From the NCBI GenBank assembly GCA_003427395.1, contig BFEA01000509.1, forward strand, positions 1,149,683-1,179,955: a stretch of 30,273 nt of DNA. The letters are read 5' to 3'. The position numbers were made by a program, and so were the translations under genes. Source of the stretch: Chara braunii (lineage: Eukaryota > Streptophyta > Charophyceae > Charales > Characeae). The notes beneath the pieces are model-generated. The model made no database searches. It saw only the letters and a list, made by a program, of their open reading frames with translations, and had not been told where the DNA came from. Shown here piece by piece: positions 16,831 to 25,247 of the stretch (the first letter of the stretch is position 1; each line of letters begins with the position of its first letter).

Positions 16831-19702
16831 TGGAGCGTAAAAGTGACAAGTTTGGTACGGGTACCTGCCATACGGAAGTATCTGGCTTTCTTTTTACAAG
16901 CAGGTCTCAGTTGCAGGTCCCGCTGAGACTGTATATGGGTTCCACTGCACCAGTGCTGGGCCTGGCCCTGCTTTTACCTTCAGCCTACGAAGGCCTACGG
17001 ATTGGACCTGGGAGGAGGAAAGACCACGTTCAGCTGTGCGGGAAAACCATAAAGGGAAAGGGGACTAGAGAGTAGGGAGAGTATGCACGGTGTACCCAGC
17101 CCGCGTCACAGTACGGACGCAGGCGGGGTCAATGCAGGAGAAGCTTGCACGGTGGGCGCAGCGCATGCAACAGAGAGAAGCGTGCGCGGTCGGCGTAGTG
17201 CTGGCGGCAGAGGGAGGAGTGCAAGGTGTCCCCGCGGAGTAAGGACGGGAGAGACGCGTTTGCAAGCAAGATTGAGGCGTCCGTGTTCGGGCGGTCACTG
17301 CGCGTGAGTAATGGCAGGGAGAGACAGACGGTGTGCAAGTCTTGCCCCACGGCCGCTACTTGGTCGAGAGACAGGCGCTGAAGGCTGCTACAGAGAAGCC
17401 CGTTTGAAGGGTGGGGAACAAACGACCAGATTCGGACTGGGGGGGGTTGCTTGGAACATGCCCGCATCGTAAATTCGCAGGAAGCGGCAGTAGCTGGTGG
17501 TGGGATATCAGCCATACCCATTAGAGAAGAGTTCAGACTGGCGCACCAGCTATACGCCCCCCCCCGCTCTTCCACAGTTGACTTCGTTTCTGCTCGTTGG
17601 ACAAGGGCGAGAGTTCATTTGAACAGGGATTCAATCTGGGGTGCTCGTCACGCTCCGCAGTACATTGCAGCCTTATGCTGAGACGAGAAGAGAGTAGACC
17701 GAGCTGCATGGCGTGGGGCGGTGCTGAGTGAAGGACGAGTAAGAAAAGAATGGTGGAACACAATCGATCTCACCAGGGAATAGGCTCGTCAATGAGTAAT
17801 TTGATACGTGGAATCAACCGGAACTCAGCTTAGACGTACGTACTGGTGCGATGCTCAGTGACGAAACGTGAACGAAGCATCTTCTGCGGGAACGCTGGTC
17901 AGAGAGGCGTGCCGCGCAACAAGGGTCAGCGAGGGTACTAGTTTATATGTATTATTTTGTAAGTGCGTGTGACCGTTGATTCTCGGACTAAGCCATAATC
18001 TGCGACCAAGAAAACTGCCGCAGTCGCAACCTGCGAACCAATGGTGAGATCTAACAAGTAAGCTCATTTTGCGACAGGTGACTGTTATGGAAAACGATCA
18101 GACCAAGAGTAAGAGTCGAGAATGCGTATTGTGCCCGATATATCCACAGCTCGAGTAGTATCCACTCCAGTTTCCAAGTGAACCCCTGGGTAAGTTTCGC
18201 GCGGGGGAAATAGTGAATCACACGTGCGTAATCAAGCCACAGTAAGAACGAAAGAGACTTGGAGGGGAGAAAGTCGAGGGAGAGAGGAACTAATCGAAAG
18301 TGAGAGAGTGGGAGAATGGGAAAGTGAGAGAGTGGGAGAGTGAGAGAGTGAGAGAGCGAGAGAGAGAAGAGGGGGGGATCCGAGGAGAGAAGAGAGAGTG
18401 ATAAACCGTGCGGGTGAAGTGAAGATCACCAACCTATTGTTGCCGCGTATGATTTCCCGTAATATTTTCACCTCAGCATGAACCCAAATGGGAGGTCTAC
18501 CTATGTCTATTAGAAACTGTGCATGATTGAACGTTATCGTATCCTGCTGAACTGAGGTAACCAGCCAGACAAGGCCTATCTGTTATGAGTTGGCTATAAA
18601 CGGGCGAATTCTGGTTCTGCAGAGATAATTAATCACCCCATATCTAGCAAGTTTTGTTCAAAAATACTAGTATAAAAAAAAATAATAAAAAAATAATAAT
18701 AATAAAAAAAGTAGAATTTATTAGGAACTGATTCCAATTGAATTACTTCGGGCCCTGATGGACTAGAGAAAGGGATGAAAGTGTGGGATGTGACGAGCTT
18801 TCCGCTGACGATGATCGCACGCAAAAAGGAACTGTTGAGACGATCANTCCGGGGTCGCGTCTGAGTCCCATCGTAACTCGACCTCCCAGTACCAAGGCAC
18901 TGCGAGACAGAGTGATAAAGCAATGGTCTGCCAGATGNCTTTTGCTTAATTAATTGTCATTGAATCAACGTACGCGAGTGTATTAAGAAAAGAGGGGGGA
19001 AAGAGTGTGTTGAAGAGAGTAAACAGAGAAAGAGTGAACAGAAAGAGGAAGGGGGGAGGACATTCGAACACGGAGAGGGAAAGCGCGAAGAAACGGGTCA
19101 CCGACCAGGGAGAGGGGAAACAGGGGGAGCGTACTAACTGCTTGTGAAACAAACCTTTGTCTCGGCTGTGTGTACCCCTGCTAATGATTATGAATTGAGA
19201 CTTGCTTGGCTCGTTGTTGTGTTTTTGCTAGATGTTGAGATCTGAGCCTTGTCTGCAGCGTAACCGCTCCACTGAGCACTGAGAAACAGGTCTTGCTACA
19301 GCTAGCTGTTACTTATGCCATAAAGAATGAATTGGGCCCTGTTTCACTCACTGTTATTTCGCTGAATGCTATAAACCGTGCTGTTTTTTTGGGTTGCGAT
19401 CACCCTTGCTGGTTAGTGCGAAACGAACCCAACTCTGGTCTTCCCTTAATCTGGCTGATTATTATGAAGTGAGCATTATTTGACAGTGATAAGTCTTGTT
19501 GACTGCTGCAACTCGAGCCTGGAAAAGGGCACTAGTGTTGTGCCGTCAACGTTCCTCCCCAGAGGGGGGGGAACAATAGATCACTTGACCGCATCTACCC
19601 TACTGGTCACTGAGGACCTCGGAAGAGGGCGCGGCGAAGTGACAGGCGCCGTAGCCCATGGTTTTAGCGAATAGTATGGAGCCCTCCCCGGGTTTCCCCA
19701 CA
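16831..19702 (+). other. non-coding region; right part probably 5' LTR of the Ty3-like element
   Basis: It lies directly upstream of the PBS and ends CCCCACA at 19702, so its right end should be the LTR end (terminal CA). The left LTR boundary cannot be placed without the 3' LTR. Contents: a CpG-rich stretch (17050-17300), GA-rich simple sequence with GTGAGAGA units (18256-18400) and again at 18985-19090, an A/T tract (18661-18713), and TATAAA at 18595-18600 and 19370-19375 as possible promoter elements. Minus-strand frames (17575-17129, 18923-18633) carry no recognisable domain. Confidence 0.45.
18256..18400. repeat. GA-rich purine tract with GTGAGAGA units
   Basis: The strand is nearly pure purine with imperfect GTGAGAGA/GTGGGAGA octamers. 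Such GAGA tracts are common in LTR promoters, but function is not shown here. Confidence 0.75.
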
Positions 19703-19706
19703 ACTT

Positions 19707-19724
19707 TGGCGCCGTTGCCGGGGA
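19707..19724 (+). promoter_or_regulatory. primer binding site, tRNA-Asp type
   Basis: TGGCGCCGTTGCCGGGGA is complementary over 18 nt to the 3' end of plant tRNA-Asp (ending ...CGGCGCCA). The same PBS is known in some plant Ty3-like elements such as the Athila group. It starts 5 nt after the CA at 19701-19702, the expected spacing from an LTR end. Confidence 0.85.
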
Positions 19725-19855
19725 GGGGAGCAGCACCCCCAAGGCTCCGGCCTTCCTCACTCGACGGGGGTGCACGGGCTGATTAGTCAAACACTAATTA
19801 GCTTGTTTTCTTGATTAGTTTTATTTTTTATAATCATTTTATTTAGTTTTTTTTA

Positions 19856-20205
19856 TATATCTCCCGATCCGCGCGTTTTCGAGCGAACCGCGCGCGGAGC
19901 AAAGTTCGCCCTCTCGTCAAGGCGAACGTTTTGAGATGTTTTTTGAAAAATTCTAACGGCTAGAAAAAAAAGTTATGGAATTTCTTGTATTTTTCTAATT
20001 AAAAATCCCAAAAATAAAAGATTAAAAATTCTAATTGGTTTTTCCTCGATATCTCCTGATCCGTGCGTTTTTGCGCGAGGCGCACCTAGAGCAAAGTTCG
20101 ACCTCTTGTCTAGGAGAACGTTTTGAGACATTTTTAGAAAACTTTTAATGGCCAGAAAAGGAGATATAATTTTTTTTGTAATTTTCCAATTAAAATTCCG
20201 AAAAT
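19856..20205 (+). repeat. leader module A, two tandem copies with conserved stems
   Basis: Copies begin ATATCTCC(C/T)GATCCG(C/T)GCG at 19856 and 20048. Copy 1 pairs TCCGCGCG (19868-19875) with CGCGCGGA (19891-19898) and GTTCGCC (19904-19910) with GGCGAAC (19921-19927). Copy 2 keeps the first as GTGCG/CGCAC (20063-20067, 20081-20085), a C-G to T-A swap on both sides, and part of the second (GTTC/GAAC). Confidence 0.75.
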
Positions 20206-20539
20206 TATTAATTTTTTTTTATTTTAATTACGAAGAAAAGAAGCGAAATTAGGTGAACTCCCCCTGACCAAAGTTGGTCCTTGTATATTTCCCCACATTT
20301 TGAAACCTTAGTCGGGGAAAACGAACTCCGTTACGACGAGTCGTGACCGCCAACAGATAAGAAAAGAGAGGAAAGTTAAGTGGAATTAGTGATTTTCTTT
20401 ATATTTTTATAAAAATAGAAGGGAAATAGAAGTCGGCAAAAGTGATCCGTTGGAACCCGGCTTTTAACTGACTACAAGCCGACGGAAAATTTTTTGCCTC
20501 GAAAAGTCGGACGTGGTGGCGTGCGGTCGCGCGCAAAAC

Positions 20540-20600
20540 CCCAAAACCCTAATTGAGGGAAACCCTAATTAGGGAAAACCCTAACCCTAAGTTAGGGAAG
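20540..20600 (+). repeat. telomere-like CCCTAA cluster
   Basis: Five CCCTAA words occur here (in AAACCCTAATT, AACCCTAACCCTAAG and similar contexts), interleaved with TTAGGG in the opposite sense. It is not a clean (CCCTAAA)n array, so it is a telobox-like cluster within the leader and not a chromosome end. Confidence 0.6.
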
Positions 20601-20858
20601 GGCGCTGCGTAGCCGGGCGGAAACAAGTCTTTCTATCCGACCGGTGTAGGGAAAATTTTGTATAAATCCAGTTGACCAAATTGAAATTAATCAAAATTAG
20701 GAATTTTGATTTAATTAAATAATTTAAGTTTTAAATTTGTTTTAAGTAATAATTTGTCATAAAAAATCGATTTAAAATCAAAATAAATATCTAAAATTCT
20801 TCAAGAAAGGGGACTCGGCTTTATTTCGACTTTGTGATTTGGGAGATACTTCGCTTAA

Positions 20859-21301
20859 CCCCATCCCAACGGGGGGAAGCAAAGTGTTGCCGAAATTTCT
20901 CTGCAATTTGTTGAATTTTATTGAATTAAATCTTAAATAGTTAAAGAAAATACTTGAAAATTAGCTAAAGATTGAGATACTTTTTCAGTTCTTAATCTTT
21001 CTTGATAAACATCTACCGACGGTATTTTGAGGCCTTTGGCCAAGCCCTATCCCGATGGCGGGGAGACAAAGTGCTGTCGAAATTTCGAAAAATCTCCTAA
21101 TTTAAATTATTAATTCTTTTTTTATATAAATATATTGAAAACGATTAGGAAAATTAATTATAAATACGTTAGAAATTTGTTTCTTTAAGCGACTATCCTC
21201 TTGTTTCATTTGGCTTTAGTTCTGGGTAGGTAGCATTTGTCTGGGGACAATAGTCCCGAACCCCATCCCAACGGGGGGGAGGCAAAACGCTGCCGAAATT
21301 T
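20859..21301 (+). repeat. leader module B, three dispersed copies
   Basis: The ~42-bp module (CCCCATCCCAACGGGG then AGGCAAAGTGCTGCCGAAATTT) occurs at 20859-20898, 21043-21085 and 21261-21301, spaced 184 and 218 bp. Each can form a CCCC...GGGG hairpin. Confidence 0.8.
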
Positions 21302-21607
21302 TAGTAAAATCCCTAAATTTTATTTCTACCCCTAAAAAGTATCAAACTCGGCGGGCTTATATAAGTATTGATCCTTAATATATATAAACTAAGAAAGAAA
21401 TTTTATCTTAACTTAATACATTTTTTTTAATTTATAATTGAAAAATACAAAGGAATTCCCTAGAAGGAGAAGGGAAAGAGACGTTGCGGTAACCTGGTTT
21501 CAGGTGAACCTACTAGCTTGTTCTCGAAGGCGTGAGGCAAGCGACGTGAAATTTCAGTTATTAATCTACACCTTCCGCTTGCTGTGTTCTCTCTAGCCGT
21601 CAGTTGA

Positions 21608-22324
21608 ATGTGGCCGCGGATGCAAGTAGAGGTCTATGGGGCTACCATTGGCTGGGACTTAGAGCCCCCTGAACTCATAGAGGGGGATCTGGTCGAGCTC
21701 ACGATCCCGGGACGCAGCATTCGGCACGCTAATGGCCAGTTTGCGTGGAGGTCCATAATCCTGTCCGAAGACGTGTGGCTTTGGATGTACAGAGAGCACC
21801 GGCCGGGGCAAGGAGTGGGCGTAGTGAGAGCCTACTTATATTTGGGACCGGGTGCAGTTAGGGAGGCCGTGGTGGGCCTCGCGATGACAGGGACTAGTGA
21901 CGCAGTTAGCAGGGCGCTACGCTACCTAGGGGAAGAGGTAGCTACTTTCCGAGCGGAGGACGCGNGCGACCCGTTGACCCTATTTCATGCACGGCCTCCT
22001 CTTGATATCACGCGCGAGCTGGTGGTAGCACCGGACGGGTTTTTCCCGTACAACGTTAGGAGCCTGCGGGCGATAGTTCCGACGTTCGTAGTAGAGAGCG
22101 TCTTTGGAGGTATTGGTGGAGTGGTGAAGACATACCTGGCCTATCAGGATCTCAAGATCCTGGCGAGAAGGCCTGCCGACCTAGACTACATCTATTATTC
22201 GCTTGCGACCGGTGGGCCTCGTTGGGGAGACGAGAGGGTTCAGCTTATAGAGATGATCCGCTCGATAGACGACGAGTGGCCCCAGCCTTTGTGCGTTTGG
22301 GATTGGCTAGACCGTGAGCTTTGA
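21608..22324 (+). CDS. accessory protein A of Ty3-like element (unknown family)
   Basis: The ATG at 21608 is the first in the long frame, and 238 codons run to a TGA at 22322-22324. I do not recognise the family. No signal peptide, transmembrane segment or nucleic-acid-binding motif is visible. It is Trp/Arg-rich with LSEDVWLWMY (52-61), VPTFVVESVFGGIGG (157-171) and YYSLATGGPRWG (196-207). The same landmarks, spaced almost identically, occur in the frame at 22788 (accessory protein B), so the two look like diverged copies. The frame continues past the stop as an acidic extension (separate entry), so the stop is probably secondary. It precedes gag, where some plant Ty3 elements (Ogre/Tat) carry an extra ORF, but I see no similarity to those. 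Confidence 0.6.
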   Translation: MWPRMQVEVYGATIGWDLEPPELIEGDLVELTIPGRSIRHANGQFAWRSIILSEDVWLWMYREHRPGQGVGVVRAYLYLGPGAVREAVVGLAMTGTSDAVSRALRYLGEEVATFRAEDAXDPLTLFHARPPLDITRELVVAPDGFFPYNVRSLRAIVPTFVVESVFGGIGGVVKTYLAYQDLKILARRPADLDYIYYSLATGGPRWGDERVQLIEMIRSIDDEWPQPLCVWDWLDREL

Positions 22325-22723
22325 GCAGGCCCTGAGTACGTGACTTGCATCGGGCGGCTCTTCTCAGACGACTGGGGGAGCTGATGGAGTGAGGACGTCG
22401 GGCGACCTCTGATATACGGCCATCAGTTGACGGAATACTACCAGGCCATAGGACAGGCACCATACCGCGTCGAGGACGAGTTTGACGACGAGGGTTGGGA
22501 GTGAGAGGACGACGAGGAGCTGTGGGAACCAGACTGGGTCGACCCAGAGAGNGAGGTTGACGAGGAGGAGATTGACGCTGTAGACGCCCATTTTCCCAGG
22601 ATAGGAGTAGCGGTCCGGCCGTAGGAGGTAGAGGAGCGCACCAGGGCGACGGATGAGTGAGTCTGGCTACTGAACCTATTCGACCATACTGGACCTGAGT
22701 GCGAGAGTTGTTGGAAGGGTTAG
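22325..22723 (+). pseudogene. acidic C-terminal extension of accessory protein A, interrupted
   Basis: Same frame as 21608-22324. It reads through TGA (22322, 22382, 22502, 22658) and TAG (22622) before TAG at 22721. Between the stops the translation is coherent: YGHQLTEYYQAIGQAPY, then a dense Asp/Glu/Trp region (VEDEFDDEGWE, EDDEELWEPDWVDPE, EVDEEEIDAVDAHFPRIG). The stops could be former CGA, TGG or CAG codons. The intact protein would have had about 370 residues ending in an acidic tail. Confidence 0.5.
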
Positions 22724-22787
22724 CAACATCGAGTGATGGGGTGTATCAGAGGAAGTAGAGTGATGCTGACCGAGAGTAGGAGAAGAA

Positions 22788-23543
22788 ATGAGGAGTGATT
22801 CAGCGGTCTGGTTAGCTTATGTTTTCTCACGAGAGTCCGAATCGTATAGTGTGAGGAAGCTTGTGGGACCCAGAGAGACGGCGGTTGGATACGACATACC
22901 ACTTCCTGTGGCGTTAGAAGAGGCAGGGCGTGTACCGATACGATACTTGGGAACGTGGCTCGCTGAGGGGCTCTTCCTATGGACAGTGATACTACGAGAC
23001 GAACGACCCGAAAGGACTCATGATCTAGAAGGGGTCGGACATCTAATAGCAGATAGAACACACAATTTAGAGATAGGGCTAACGCTCGCAGGGGCGAGCA
23101 GGAGTTGGTGGAGAANCGAGTTGTTGGCCAGAGTGATCGTTAATCAGCAATTGGCGAGACTCTCTGGAGGGAGGACGAGTAGGAGCTGCTTGGTATACGG
23201 TCCACCATATCCGACCCTCTACCCGAGAAAGGATTGGCGATTTGGAGTTCCTACCTTCATGATAGGGCAGACCTATGGGAGCGTGGATCGTTTGACGAGA
23301 GCAGTGGATCACACACTTTACGCGCTCTGGGAGGGCTTAGCGCCCCGCTTCAAGGAAGTATACTACGCCATTTGTGTGAGGTGGGGGCCGCCCAGTAGAG
23401 AGACGCTTGACGACATCATTGATGTTACGAGCTGGGTGGACTGTCTGAGGCCTATCGATCTGGTTAGGTACTGCAGGAGACGCGCAGAGATCGATTACGC
23501 GGGGCTAGAGGACGCGAGATTTCTCTTCGAGGTCGCAGCTTAG
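22788..23543 (+). CDS. accessory protein B of Ty3-like element, apparent paralogue of A
   Basis: This frame has 251 codons from ATG 22788 to TAG 23541-23543. LAEGLFLW (58-65), GLTLAGAS (97-104), VPTFMIGQTYGSVDR (154-168) and VYYAICVRWGPP (191-202) correspond in order and spacing to LSEDVWLW, GLAMTGTS, VPTFVVESVFGG and IYYSLATGGPRWG of accessory protein A (positions 52, 90, 157, 195). Overall identity is low, so the duplication is old or the homology is limited to a core domain. Function unknown; no targeting signal or catalytic motif recognised. The next frame begins 3 nt later in the same register, so B and C may once have been one protein. Confidence 0.6.
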   Translation: MRSDSAVWLAYVFSRESESYSVRKLVGPRETAVGYDIPLPVALEEAGRVPIRYLGTWLAEGLFLWTVILRDERPERTHDLEGVGHLIADRTHNLEIGLTLAGASRSWWRXELLARVIVNQQLARLSGGRTSRSCLVYGPPYPTLYPRKDWRFGVPTFMIGQTYGSVDRLTRAVDHTLYALWEGLAPRFKEVYYAICVRWGPPSRETLDDIIDVTSWVDCLRPIDLVRYCRRRAEIDYAGLEDARFLFEVAA

Positions 23544-23546
23544 GGA

Positions 23547-23834
23547 ATGCCGGGAAGGACGACCACGGCGATGCGTGTAGAAGAGCAACTAGTAAGCACA
23601 AGATACACTGTGACAGTACTTCTCCGAGCCTACGTAGAGGAGGACTTGACGGCGAGTGAGTGCAGACTACGAGCTAGGGATTTGATCCACGAGCGTAGAG
23701 CTGATGTACTGACGCAAGTAACCTTCCAGACCTCGATTTCCTATGATGTGATGATATGGTCTCATGGTTATATGCGCGCGGAGCACTACCACGATGAGAC
23801 GGTAGCGGAGGCTAGAGCGAGGGTGAAAGGGTGA
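23547..23834 (+). CDS. accessory ORF C (95 aa), in register with B
   Basis: ATG 23547 follows the B stop (TAG GGA ATG) in the same frame, so either it is a separate small protein or the TAG replaced a CAG in a longer fusion. The sequence is mixed alpha/beta-like (RYTVTVLLRAYVEEDL, ADVLTQVTFQTS) with charged helices and no recognisable domain. It ends at TGA 23832-23834, and the same frame continues into ORF D. Confidence 0.4.
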   Translation: MPGRTTTAMRVEEQLVSTRYTVTVLLRAYVEEDLTASECRLRARDLIHERRADVLTQVTFQTSISYDVMIWSHGYMRAEHYHDETVAEARARVKG

Positions 23835-23858
23835 GCTGGAGAAAGATGTGGACTGAGT

Positions 23859-24080
23859 ATGGAAAAGGAGAGTGAGGCAGTCAGAAGAGTGAGAAAGCGC
23901 GTTAAAGAACCACTCTTGAACCAGGTAAAGAAGTTGGGGGACAAGTTAAGGGAGATCTGGTCGTGTCAAGACGAGGGCAAGTTGCGAAGAGCTGAACTCG
24001 TGACGAGAGAGTTAGAGAGTCTGTTTAGGGAGGAGAGAGAGATTATCCAGGCGTGGAGATCAAACTTTTGGAGAAAGTAA
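23859..24080 (+). CDS. accessory ORF D, charged coiled-coil-like
   Basis: 73 codons from ATG 23859 to TAA 24078, again in register with B and C. Beyond the TAA the frame runs as RLEAYHAKKLVSDLQRARQ to TGA 24150-24152. The whole is Lys/Arg/Glu-rich with heptad-like Leu/Val spacing, so a helical coiled coil is likely. Function unknown. Its conserved register suggests that 22788-24152 may derive from one ~450-codon reading frame broken by TAG, TGA and TAA. Confidence 0.4.
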   Translation: MEKESEAVRRVRKRVKEPLLNQVKKLGDKLREIWSCQDEGKLRRAELVTRELESLFREEREIIQAWRSNFWRK

Positions 24081-24174
24081 AGGCTAGAAGCGTATCACGC
24101 GAAGAAACTAGTAAGCGATTTGCAGAGGGCGAGACAACGGAAGACAGAGTGATGCAGTGGAGTAGCGACAGGAC

Positions 24175-24804
24175 ATGAGCGGGACTGCACTACACACGAC
24201 GGATTGGTACTCATTACATGTGGTAGGGAGACTGGACGGACCATTAGTGTTAATGATCATAGAGCTCTAGCTCCATACTAGGCTGTGCATAGTTGAGGAG
24301 GCAGAGTGTTTCCGCCGTGCTCTGCGTGAGGCAAGGGGGACAGGACTTTGGATTGGAATAGAAGGAGGACGGAGGATAAAATACGTACTCCAAGTAACAC
24401 CCTTCGAAGGGCGGTCTCGGATAAGGGCATGGTACGAGACGACCAGAGAGGCTGAGAGGTTGAAGATAAGCGAAGCCAGGAAAGCTGGAGAGTTAGGGAG
24501 AGTTGTCACAGATGGTGCAATACTCAGGGTGTTAGCCGCTCACAACCGGTATTGGAAGGAAACGATGAAGACTTTAGAGGCGATAGACGAAGGAGGAGAT
24601 AATGAGGACTTTGAGACATTTTATGACATATTGGAGCGGTCGGTGATGAGGTTAGAAGTCGTTATAGCACTAACTTACCTCAGCTGTTAGACAAATGACC
24701 TCGTAACCGTTGAGGAGATAAGGTAGTGGAAATAGAAATTGGAAGCTCTTGGAAGGATAAAGGAAACTAGAGAGAACGATGGGCGACTTTGGATGGCAGT
24801 ATGA
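24175..24804 (+). pseudogene. accessory ORF E, interrupted by amber codons
   Basis: A frame opens at ATG 24175 (MSGTALHTTDWYSLHVVGRL) and can be read to TGA 24802-24804 through TAG at 24268, 24688, 24724 and 24733. The longest uninterrupted stretch includes FRRALREARGTGLWIGIEGG, YVLQVTPFEGRSRIRAWYE and a helical C-terminus; it then continues TNDLVTVEEIR...WK...KLEALGRIKETRE. Each TAG could be a former CAG (Gln). The intact product would have been ~209 residues. No family recognised. It is in a different frame from ORF D, so it is probably a separate protein. Confidence 0.45.
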
Positions 24805-25019
24805 GGGCCTTTAGCGGGCTAACTGATTCAGACAGGGCAAGAAGAACTAGCAAGGAGGACGGAGAGAGACGCTCGGGGACTTTGAGGAGTATTGATCAGG
24901 AGACATTGGCTAGGTTTGGGATTGCAATCTGTCTCAAGGATAGAGGTCCTGTCACGGGCGTACTGTGGATTTGGACAGGCACGGCCTTGTTGACCGATCC
25001 CGAAGGAGAGGTTACTTAG
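24789..25019 (+). CDS. accessory ORF F (short, uncertain)
   Basis: This frame has no ATG at its left end; the first ATG is at 24801. It encodes a basic N-terminal half and FGIAICLKDRGPVTGVLWIW. After its stop, another frame (25028-25210) reads GIEREHEICDRYGILEVVIK with one stop, so it may be a frameshifted ORF. No family recognised. A 25-bp tandem repeat (25146-25170, 25171-25195) lies just downstream. Confidence 0.3.
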   Translation: MDGSMRAFSGLTDSDRARRTSKEDGERRSGTLRSIDQETLARFGIAICLKDRGPVTGVLWIWTGTALLTDPEGEVT

Positions 25020-25145
25020 ACACAGGGATTCTTGGGATAGAGAGAGAACACGAGATCTGCGACCGGTACGGGATACTGGAGGTGGTAATCAAGGCAGTCG
25101 AGAGCTAAGATTGGAGGCGGACACGAGTCGTGATAAAGAAACAGG

Positions 25146-25195
25146 TCCGGGCTGCCGCGACTGTCACAGATCCGGGCTGCAGCGACTGTCATAGG
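25146..25195 (+). repeat. 25-bp tandem duplication
   Basis: TCCGGGCTGCCGCGACTGTC plus five bases is followed directly by a second 25-bp copy with four differences, just upstream of the gag start. Confidence 0.85.
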
Positions 25196-25247
25196 GTCGG
25201 GTTGTAACAGTTGGCTAGAATACCTGACTGCATCTTCTGGCGGTCCA

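Larger units (their letters stand above)
19725..21607 (+). other. 1.9-kb leader of the Ty3-like element
   Basis: The leader is AT-rich, contains no gene, and is built from repeated modules described separately: two ~190-bp modules (19856-20205), a telomere-like cluster (20540-20600) and three copies of a CCCATCCC...GCCGAAATTT module (20859-21301). The end (21590-21600, TTCTCTCTAG) resembles a splice acceptor shortly before the first accessory ATG; no donor was assigned. Confidence 0.6.

Noticed and set aside
17129-17575. 148-codon minus-strand frame in the probable LTR region
   Set aside because: CpG-rich DNA with long open frames in several registers; no domain, no repeat of the pattern elsewhere.
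18256-18400. CRISPR-like or regulatory array
   Set aside because: The repeats are simple GA octamers without spacers; eukaryotic context.
20540-20600. Chromosome end or interstitial telomere
   Set aside because: The CCCTAA words are irregular and occur in both orientations within an element leader, not as a tandem array.
21590-21607. Splice acceptor joining a leader exon to accessory ORF A
   Set aside because: TTCTCTCTAG resembles an acceptor, but I found no convincing donor, so no intron is annotated.
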